From Selenomonadaceae bacterium UBA3796 (lineage in GTDB: Bacteria; Bacillota; Negativicutes; Selenomonadales; Selenomonadaceae): a stretch of 8,189 bases of DNA. The stretch spans positions 1 to 8,189 of the forward strand of contig DFES01000077.1 in assembly GCA_002369175.1 (NCBI GenBank), in the 5' to 3' direction. Each line of letters begins with the position of its first letter. Position 1 is the first letter of the stretch. Below, piece after piece: positions 1-4,786 of this stretch. The notes beneath the pieces are model-generated. The model was not told the origin of the DNA, ran no database searches, and saw only the letters and a program-made list of their open reading frames with translations. Position numbers and translations under genes: made by a program.

Positions 1-126
1 ATGAACGAGGTCTTACACTAGCGAAAGAAAAACGGTTCCTGTTTGTTCCTACCGTTCTCTGGTATATCGTACAATAGATGTCCGAGGAGCACAAGAGGGG
101 GCACTGGCTGCATCGCGTTCCCTTGT

Positions 127-156
127 TTGCAAAAGTGGCTGCCGGGATGGTAAAAT
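127..156 (+). promoter_or_regulatory. Candidate sigma-70-type promoter for nudC
   Basis: The sequence shows TTGCAA at 127-132 and TAAAAT at 151-156, separated by 18 bases. This is 4/6 and 5/6 against the housekeeping consensus. Transcription would start near 163, giving a leader of about 33 bases before the nudC start at 196. The call rests on the two boxes and their position only; no operator is visible nearby. Confidence 0.45.
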
Positions 157-195
157 AAGAAGCAGCAGACTCTGAAGAAAGGTTGGAATGCAGCT

Positions 196-1038
196 ATGAT
201 ACAGGATATTCTCCCCAAGCGCCTGAACAACGTTTTTGACCCCGCACGGGAGGCAGGAGAGGACGACTTCGTTGTATGTGTGCTGGGACAGGAATTGATG
301 CTCAAAGGCGAGGAATGGCATGCAGAATTTCCAAGGCGGAAGGAGTTTTCCGGGAACCTCAACCTCCTCTACCTCTTTTCCGTAGAGGAAAACGCCTATT
401 ACCTTGCTCTGGAGGAAGGCCTACCCGAAGAAGCTGCCGGAGGGACGTACCGAACGCTGAGGGACATGCGCTACCGCCTCAAAGGTCCGAGGGACACCAT
501 GTATGCGGCCTACACGGCCTGGCATCTCGCCCTTTGGTATCGGGACAACCGATATTGCGGACGCTGCGGCCATAGCACCCGCCCCCACGAGAGGGAACGC
601 GCCCTCGTCTGTCCCTCCTGCGGCCATGTCATATACCCGCGCCTGATTCCGGCAGTCATCGTTGGTGTCATCCACGGGGATGAAATCCTCATGACGAAAT
701 ACGCGAACCGCCCCATGTCCTTTTACGCCCTTGTGGCAGGCTTCACAGAAATCGGCGAGACACTGGAGGAATGTGTGGCGCGTGAGGTCATGGAAGAAGC
801 GGGACTTCGGGTGAAGAATCTCCGCTATTACAAATCCCAGCCCTGGGGCAGCGTCCAGGATCTTCTCATGGGCTTTTTCTGCGACGTGGACGGAGATGCC
901 ACCATCCACATGGATCCCGACGAACTCAAAGAAGCCCGCTGGGTGCACCGAAAAGACATCCTGGGCCAGACAGACGACTGGAGCCTGACCCACGAGATGA
1001 TGATGGCCTTCCGGGAGGGGCGCTATCCCGAAAAGTGA
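196..1038 (+). CDS. nudC: NAD(H) diphosphatase, NudC family (zinc-ribbon Nudix hydrolase)
   Basis: A 280-residue cytoplasmic Nudix hydrolase expected to cleave NADH/NAD+ to NMN(H) and AMP; family members also remove NAD caps from RNA. After an N-terminal domain of about 115 residues, a zinc ribbon is formed by Cys121, Cys124, Cys139 and Cys142. The Nudix box is perfect: Gly182, Glu188, Arg196, Glu197, Glu200, Glu201, Gly203, the glutamates being the metal ligands. The family signature following the box begins SQPW (214-217) as in NudC, but continues GSVQDLLMGFF instead of the textbook PFPxSLM, so substrate preference may be shifted. Length is slightly above that of E. coli NudC (257). The ATG at 196 is chosen because the ATG at 189 meets a stop after three codons; the only upstream purine run, AAAGG at 178-182, is 13 bases away, so initiation may be weak. 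It appears monocistronic, followed by a terminator-like hairpin. Confidence 0.93.
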   Translation: MIQDILPKRLNNVFDPAREAGEDDFVVCVLGQELMLKGEEWHAEFPRRKEFSGNLNLLYLFSVEENAYYLALEEGLPEEAAGGTYRTLRDMRYRLKGPRDTMYAAYTAWHLALWYRDNRYCGRCGHSTRPHERERALVCPSCGHVIYPRLIPAVIVGVIHGDEILMTKYANRPMSFYALVAGFTEIGETLEECVAREVMEEAGLRVKNLRYYKSQPWGSVQDLLMGFFCDVDGDATIHMDPDELKEARWVHRKDILGQTDDWSLTHEMMMAFREGRYPEK

Positions 1039-1072
1039 ACCCCCTGCCTCGTCATAGGAAACCATGCAACAA

Positions 1073-1133
1073 AAAAGCGTCAATGCGCCGCAATTCCTTG
1101 ACCATCAAGGCGTTGCAGTACATTGACGCTTTT
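1073..1133. terminator. Bidirectional intrinsic terminator-like hairpin
   Basis: A perfect 13-base inverted repeat AAAAGCGTCAATG (1073-1085) / CATTGACGCTTTT (1121-1133) encloses a second stem, CCTTG (1096-1100) / CAAGG (1106-1110), with a 5-base loop and partial pairing between the two tiers. Read on the + strand it lies 35 bases after the nudC stop and ends in four U that pair with the A-tract. Read on the - strand the stem is followed by six U (the A-run 1071-1076), a better terminator. The shape fits a shared terminator between convergent transcripts, nudC (+) and a unit on the - strand. It is longer than most simple terminators, so a structured RNA element is an alternative. Confidence 0.6.
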
Positions 1134-1161
1134 CATGTTACGATTGGTCGGACTGCCCATC

Positions 1162-1233
1162 TCAGCAGGCGGGCTCTTTCGACTCAAATCCGGGACGAAT
1201 GAACAAGAAGTAAAAGATTTCCTTAAGACTCAT
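1162..1233 (-). CDS. Candidate small protein (23 codons), unknown function
   Basis: On the - strand an ATG at 1233-1231 opens 23 codons ending in TGA at 1164-1162. The product begins MSLKEIFYFLFIRPG, a short hydrophobic/aromatic stretch, and ends in a polar tail with a final Cys. Support is contextual: a Shine-Dalgarno-like GAAAGGGAG (1251-1243) lies 9 bases upstream, TATACT/TTGTTT promoter-like boxes lie about 60-90 bases upstream, and the hairpin at 1133-1073 gives a U-rich terminator on this strand. An in-frame TGA lies six codons upstream of the ATG, so the frame cannot be longer at the N terminus. A hairpin GCCC/GGGC (1174-1171 with 1158-1155) spans the stop. I do not recognise the peptide; it could be a small membrane-associated peptide, a leader, or a chance frame within a noncoding RNA of about 215 bases. 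No function is assigned. Confidence 0.35.
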   Translation of the reverse strand: MSLKEIFYFLFIRPGFESKEPAC

Positions 1234-1293
1234 GGCGATGCACTCCCTTTCTCAAGAACCGCTCATCATTCCAACGCTCTCTAGTATAAGCAG

Positions 1294-1322
1294 AGTATAG
1301 CACTCCAATGCATCGGAAACAA
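1294..1322 (-). promoter_or_regulatory. Candidate minus-strand promoter for the small gene or RNA
   Basis: Read on the - strand, TTGTTT (1322-1317) and TATACT (1299-1294) are separated by 17 bases, matching 3/6 and 5/6 of the housekeeping consensus. A second TATACT follows at 1288-1283 without a good -35 box at proper spacing. Transcription would start near 1287 and run towards the hairpin at 1133-1073. This supports a separate transcription unit diverging from the kinase operon, but it is a motif call only. Confidence 0.35.
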
Positions 1323-1369
1323 TGCTCGGAAAAGCATAGGAAACATACTTTTAAAGCAGATGCCTCATG

Positions 1370-1421
1370 ATAACGCCATTGTACCATTTCGCCTATGGCG
1401 AAATTCGGACAATGGCGTTAT
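1370..1421. promoter_or_regulatory. Two-tier palindrome (operator or structured RNA element) upstream of the kinase operon
   Basis: The outer arms ATAACGCCATTGT (1370-1382) and ACAATGGCGTTAT (1409-1421) are a perfect 13-base inverted repeat. Inside is a second perfect inverted repeat, ATTTCGCC (1386-1393) / GGCGAAAT (1397-1404), with a 3-base centre; CC (1384-1385) can also pair with GG (1407-1408). Neither strand has a U-tract after it, so it does not look like an intrinsic terminator. Its right arm overlaps the first TATAAT (1419-1424), so a protein bound to the palindrome would cover the promoter. An operator for an unlinked dimeric regulator, or a cruciform/structured RNA element, are both possible. 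No DNA-binding protein is encoded in the window. Confidence 0.6.
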
Positions 1422-1430
1422 AATTATAAT
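1404..1430 (+). promoter_or_regulatory. Candidate promoter of the FIST kinase operon
   Basis: Two perfect TATAAT boxes stand in tandem at 1419-1424 and 1425-1430. The -35 side is poor: TTCGGA at 1404-1409 sits 15 bases before the second box, and nothing closer to TTGACA occurs at 16-18 bases. Transcription would start near 1437. A strong -10 with a weak -35 buried in the palindrome fits a regulated promoter, an inference that mapping of the transcript start would settle. Confidence 0.45.
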
Positions 1431-1436
1431 GACTAT

Positions 1437-1565
1437 AACGAGGCAGATACAGGCAGGATTTCACGATTCTTTGACGAAACTTATTATCGAAAAGATACCT
1501 ATGACGGACGAACCGCCGCGCAGCCGGTCACCTGTTTGTCCATGCATTGAGAAGGAGAGAATCCC
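1437..1565 (+). promoter_or_regulatory. 5' leader of the kinase operon
   Basis: About 130 bases lie between the predicted transcript start and the first kinase ATG. I looked for known riboswitch cores, in particular a cyclic di-GMP (GEMM) pattern, and found none that is convincing; only a short ACCG/CGGT pairing (about 1512-1528) is visible. The leader ends in a strong AAGGAG at 1552-1557, 8 bases before the ATG at 1566. No reading frame in it looks coding. Confidence 0.35.
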
Positions 1566-4500
1566 ATGATCCAGGAGAACTACCACATCCCCGCAACCTT
1601 GGGAGAGGCGTGTCTTGAGGTTCTGGATCGACTGGAAAAACGCATGAAAAAAATACGGGAGTCCAAGGTCTATCAGGAGGCCAAGAGCGTCTACGTGAGA
1701 TTGCTCCTGCCCCAGATTCCCCTCAAAGAAGCGGAGAAAATCGGCGATTTCGTCCGCAAGGGGCTTCCCAAAGCCGTGGTCGCAGGCACCTCCATGTCTC
1801 TCTTCCCAAGGGAGCCGAAAAGGGTTTCCCTGCGCATGAACTGCTCTTATTTTTTCCATGGTCAGGTCACCCTTCTGGAGCATGTGGGACGTCCCGTCCA
1901 TTACAAGACCGCCGGACGGAATTTCGGCCACAGGATCGCTCAGTTGAAGGAGGTCAAGGGGGTTGAACTCTTCTGCGTGGGGCTCAACATCGATGTCTCG
2001 CGCTTCATCATCGGAGTTTCGGAAGAGAATGAGGAGGTTCCCTTCTTCGGTTCCCTTGCCGGCTCCTTCATCGACCATGATATCGAACTGGAGAACAAGT
2101 GTACCAGCGAACAGGCTCGAGATCTGCCCCTCATCTCCTACATTCTGGGCGACAAGCTGTATGAAACGGGAATCGTCATGGTGGTATTTTCCGGCGAGGA
2201 ACTCCATGTGAAGGCGGACTATCTTCTGGGCTGGAAGCCCCTGGGCAAGGAATTGACCGTGACGAGGGCAATCAGCAGAACCTGTGTTGCCACCATCGAC
2301 AACATTCCCGCCACGGAAATCTATCGGAGATACCTCAAGGTTCCTCCGGATGACAAATTCCTGGAAAACGTCTGCGAATTCCCCATGATCACAAAGCGAG
2401 ACGGCTTCCTCACAGCTCGGACGCCGCCTCTTAGCTCCCGTGACGGGAAACTCATCTTCAATGCAGATGTCCACGAAGGAGAGAAATTCCGCCTTTCCTA
2501 TGCCAACCCCGATGAACTCCTGCAGGAGACATGGGATGCCAGCGAAAAAATGCGCGAATTCAGCCCGGAAGCCATCTATATCTGTGCCTGCATCAACCGC
2601 CTGCTCTTCCTGAAAGAGCAGGCTCTGCGGGAAGTCCACAGCTACGGCCGGCTCCAGCCCAAGCTCGCTACCTGCTACGGCGCAGGTGAAATCTATCGCT
2701 ATCGGGGAAAGGGCGGTGTCCTCAACAGTTCCTTCATCGTCGTGGGAATGCGGGAGGGGGAATGTCCTCCCGTCGCTTCCGTGGCATTGAAACCACCGGT
2801 CTTGAACAACTCCCTCTACGGCAAAACCATCCCCCTCTCCACCCGTCTTGCCACCTTTCTCAACGCCACTGCCAATGAACTTGAGGAGTCCAATCAGGAG
2901 CTCAAAGACATGGCCGCAGCAGCGGAAGCGGCAAGCATGGCGAAATCTCAATTCCTTTCGAATATGAGCCATGAGATCCGCACTCCCATCAATGCAATTC
3001 TCGGCATGGATGAGATGATCCTGCGTGAGGCCGATGAGAAACCCATTCTTGAGTATGCAGAAAACATCCGCCTGGCAGGCAGCAACCTTCTAAGGCTCAT
3101 CAACGATATTCTGGACTTTTCCAAGATAGAGTCCGGGAAACTCGACATCATTCCCGTGGAGTACGCCTTGAGTTCTGTCCTCAACGATCTTGTGAACATG
3201 GTGCAGAACCGCGCAGATGAAAAGGGACTGTGCTTTGCGGTGAAGAGTGCGCCGGAGATTCCCAGTCTCCTCTACGGAGACGAGATCCGCCTCAAGCAGA
3301 TCATCACGAACCTCCTCACCAATGCTGTGAAATACACGGAGCATGGCTTCGTATTCCTTTCCGTGGGGTATGAGAGAAAGAGCGAGGATAGCATCCTCCT
3401 TCATGTAAGCGTCAATGATACCGGCATCGGCATCAAGGAAGAGGATATGGCGAAACTCTTCCGCTCCTTCGAGCGCCTTGAGGAAAAGAGGAACCGCACC
3501 ATTGAGGGAGCGGGACTCGGCATGAACATCACACGCCATCTCCTGGAGCTCATGGGCTCGACGCTTGACGTACGGAGTGTCTACGGAAAGGGCTCCACCT
3601 TTTCCTTTGCGCTGGAGCAGAAGGTCGTAGACTGGAAGCCCATGGGGGATTTCGATGAGGCGTATCGGCGCTCCCTCACGCCCCATAAAGAGTACCGCGA
3701 GAAATTCACGGCTCCGGATGCGCATATCCTCGTAGTGGACGACACCGTCATGAATCTCAGGGTATTCCAGGGTCTCCTGAAAAAGACAAAGGTGCAGATT
3801 GACACGGCAGAAAGCGGCTATGACTGCCTGGAAAAAATTCTTCAGAAAAAATACGACCTCATCTTTCTTGACCATCGCATGCCGGGCTTGGATGGCATCG
3901 AGACCTTGCGCCGCATGCAGAAACTGCCGGATCACCCGAACAAAAAGACTCCCGTGATTTCCCTCACGGCAAATGCCGTCTCCGGCGCACGGGAAGAGTA
4001 CCTCGCCGAAGGGTTCAAAGACTACCTCACGAAACCCATCGACGGCAGTCGGCTGGAAAGCATGCTCCTGAATTACCTTCCGCCGGAAAAGATAGAAAAT
4101 GGAACCTCCGAAAAACAGGAGTTCCAGCCCCAGGGTCCCGAAGCTGCATCCGAAGTTTCGCCGAAAGATCCATCTCTTCCGGACTGGCTCTCCCAGATTT
4201 CCGACCTCAATTCGGCGGCAGGGATTGGGCACTGCGGTGCCGTGGATGTGTACCTGGAGGCGCTTGGCGTTTTCGCCGAGTCCATTGTTCCCGGCGCAAA
4301 GGAAATCGCCCGCTACTACGAGAACGAGGACTGGAAAAACTTCACCACGAAAGTCCATGCCCTCAAGAGCACCGCCCGCATCATCGGCGCGGAAGAACTT
4401 TCGGAGCGCGCCAGGTGCCTGGAGGATGCAGGAAACAAGGGCGACCTTGAAAAAATCCGGAACTCCTCGGATGAACTCCTGCAGCTTTACCTGTCTTATG

Positions 4501-4760
4501 CCTTCAAACTCGCCCCCCTCTGCAAGCCAAAGGAAACCGCCCGTGAAGACAAGCCGTTGATTGACGGGGTGACTCTGGCCGAAGCGTACGAAACCCTCAG
4601 GGAAATTGCCGCATCCTTTGACTTCGACAGCATGATCTTTGTCCTCCAATCCCTTGAGGATTACCGTCTGCCGGAACAGGACAGCCAGCGCTGCCAGGCT
4701 CTGCGGGAAGCCGTCCGGAAACCGGATTGGGACAAGGTCAACGAGCTCTTGAACAAATAG
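1566..4760 (+). CDS. FIST-domain hybrid sensor histidine kinase with REC and Hpt domains
   Basis: A 1064-residue phosphorelay kinase with no membrane segment, hence a cytoplasmic sensor. Residues about 50-395 form a FIST_N/FIST_C sensor, recognised by FFGSLAG (160-166), LGWKPLG (221-227) and the closing GEI (374-376) with VLNSS (385-389). FIST is a predicted small-ligand sensor, possibly for amino acids. A coiled-coil linker (about 428-460) leads to HisKA with phosphoacceptor His469 in SHEIRTP, then the HATPase with N-box Asn586, G1 DTGIGI (618-623) and G2 GAGLGM (648-653). The REC domain has Asp725/Asp726, phosphoacceptor Asp769, Thr801 and Lys823. An Hpt domain follows with His931 in HALKST, then a helical tail (about 985-1064) often seen after Hpt in such clostridial-type kinases. 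All catalytic residues are present. The ATG at 1566 follows AAGGAG by 8 bases. First gene of the three-gene operon; the FIST ligand is unknown. Confidence 0.95.
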   Translation: MIQENYHIPATLGEACLEVLDRLEKRMKKIRESKVYQEAKSVYVRLLLPQIPLKEAEKIGDFVRKGLPKAVVAGTSMSLFPREPKRVSLRMNCSYFFHGQVTLLEHVGRPVHYKTAGRNFGHRIAQLKEVKGVELFCVGLNIDVSRFIIGVSEENEEVPFFGSLAGSFIDHDIELENKCTSEQARDLPLISYILGDKLYETGIVMVVFSGEELHVKADYLLGWKPLGKELTVTRAISRTCVATIDNIPATEIYRRYLKVPPDDKFLENVCEFPMITKRDGFLTARTPPLSSRDGKLIFNADVHEGEKFRLSYANPDELLQETWDASEKMREFSPEAIYICACINRLLFLKEQALREVHSYGRLQPKLATCYGAGEIYRYRGKGGVLNSSFIVVGMREGECPPVASVALKPPVLNNSLYGKTIPLSTRLATFLNATANELEESNQELKDMAAAAEAASMAKSQFLSNMSHEIRTPINAILGMDEMILREADEKPILEYAENIRLAGSNLLRLINDILDFSKIESGKLDIIPVEYALSSVLNDLVNMVQNRADEKGLCFAVKSAPEIPSLLYGDEIRLKQIITNLLTNAVKYTEHGFVFLSVGYERKSEDSILLHVSVNDTGIGIKEEDMAKLFRSFERLEEKRNRTIEGAGLGMNITRHLLELMGSTLDVRSVYGKGSTFSFALEQKVVDWKPMGDFDEAYRRSLTPHKEYREKFTAPDAHILVVDDTVMNLRVFQGLLKKTKVQIDTAESGYDCLEKILQKKYDLIFLDHRMPGLDGIETLRRMQKLPDHPNKKTPVISLTANAVSGAREEYLAEGFKDYLTKPIDGSRLESMLLNYLPPEKIENGTSEKQEFQPQGPEAASEVSPKDPSLPDWLSQISDLNSAAGIGHCGAVDVYLEALGVFAESIVPGAKEIARYYENEDWKNFTTKVHALKSTARIIGAEELSERARCLEDAGNKGDLEKIRNSSDELLQLYLSYAFKLAPLCKPKETAREDKPLIDGVTLAEAYETLREIAASFDFDSMIFVLQSLEDYRLPEQDSQRCQALREAVRKPDWDKVNELLNK
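2949..4083 (+). repeat. Kinase-REC core, copy 1 of a diverged tandem duplication
   Basis: From the AKSQF start of HisKA to the end of the receiver this region aligns with about 6182-7316 without a gap in the protein: the His-to-Asp distance is exactly 300 residues in both copies (469/769 and 473/773). Exact DNA matches include 26 bases at 2985-3010 = 6218-6243 and 23 bases at 3168-3190 = 6401-6423, both offset by 3233 bases. Most other differences are at synonymous positions or conservative substitutions. Confidence 0.8.
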
Positions 4761-4786
4761 GATTTTGATACACAAAGGAGAGCCTC

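Noticed and set aside
31..56. Hairpin AACGGT/ACCGTT near the left edge
   Set aside because: A 6-base stem with a 14-base loop and no T-run after it; too weak to call a terminator.
1..77. C-terminal end of an upstream gene
   Set aside because: Two + strand frames end here (TAG at 19-21 and TAG at 75-77), but neither is long enough to identify or to choose between.
196..204. All three of NudC and the two kinases begin with Met-Ile-Gln
   Set aside because: For the kinases this reflects paralogy. For NudC the similarity ends after these residues and is probably chance.
1135..1284. Plus-strand frame of 49 codons after the terminator-like hairpin
   Set aside because: The translation looks somewhat protein-like, but there is no ribosome binding site before the ATG, which abuts the hairpin, and it lies opposite the better supported minus-strand candidate.
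1314..1344. Three GGAAA-containing repeats (1314-1320, 1327-1333, 1338-1344)
   Set aside because: Spacing is uneven (13 and 11 bases) and the units are short; not enough to call an operator array or CRISPR.
1437..1565. Possible cyclic di-GMP (GEMM) riboswitch in the kinase operon leader
   Set aside because: Short stretches recall the motif, but the conserved core, tetraloop and receptor helices cannot be laid out. A covariance-model search would decide.
1360..1569. Plus-strand frame of 69 codons over the palindrome and leader
   Set aside because: It begins within the promoter/palindrome upstream of the predicted transcript start, has no ribosome binding site and overlaps the true kinase start.
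1461..2972. Long minus-strand open frame of 503 codons opposite the first kinase
   Set aside because: It lies antisense to a protein with complete, recognisable FIST and kinase domains; its translation has no recognisable domain and unusual composition. It is a shadow of GC-biased codon use.
3090..4775. Minus-strand open frame of 561 codons
   Set aside because: Antisense to the kinase, REC and Hpt domains; no family features in its product. The same holds for 4820-6205 and 6749-7282 on the - strand.
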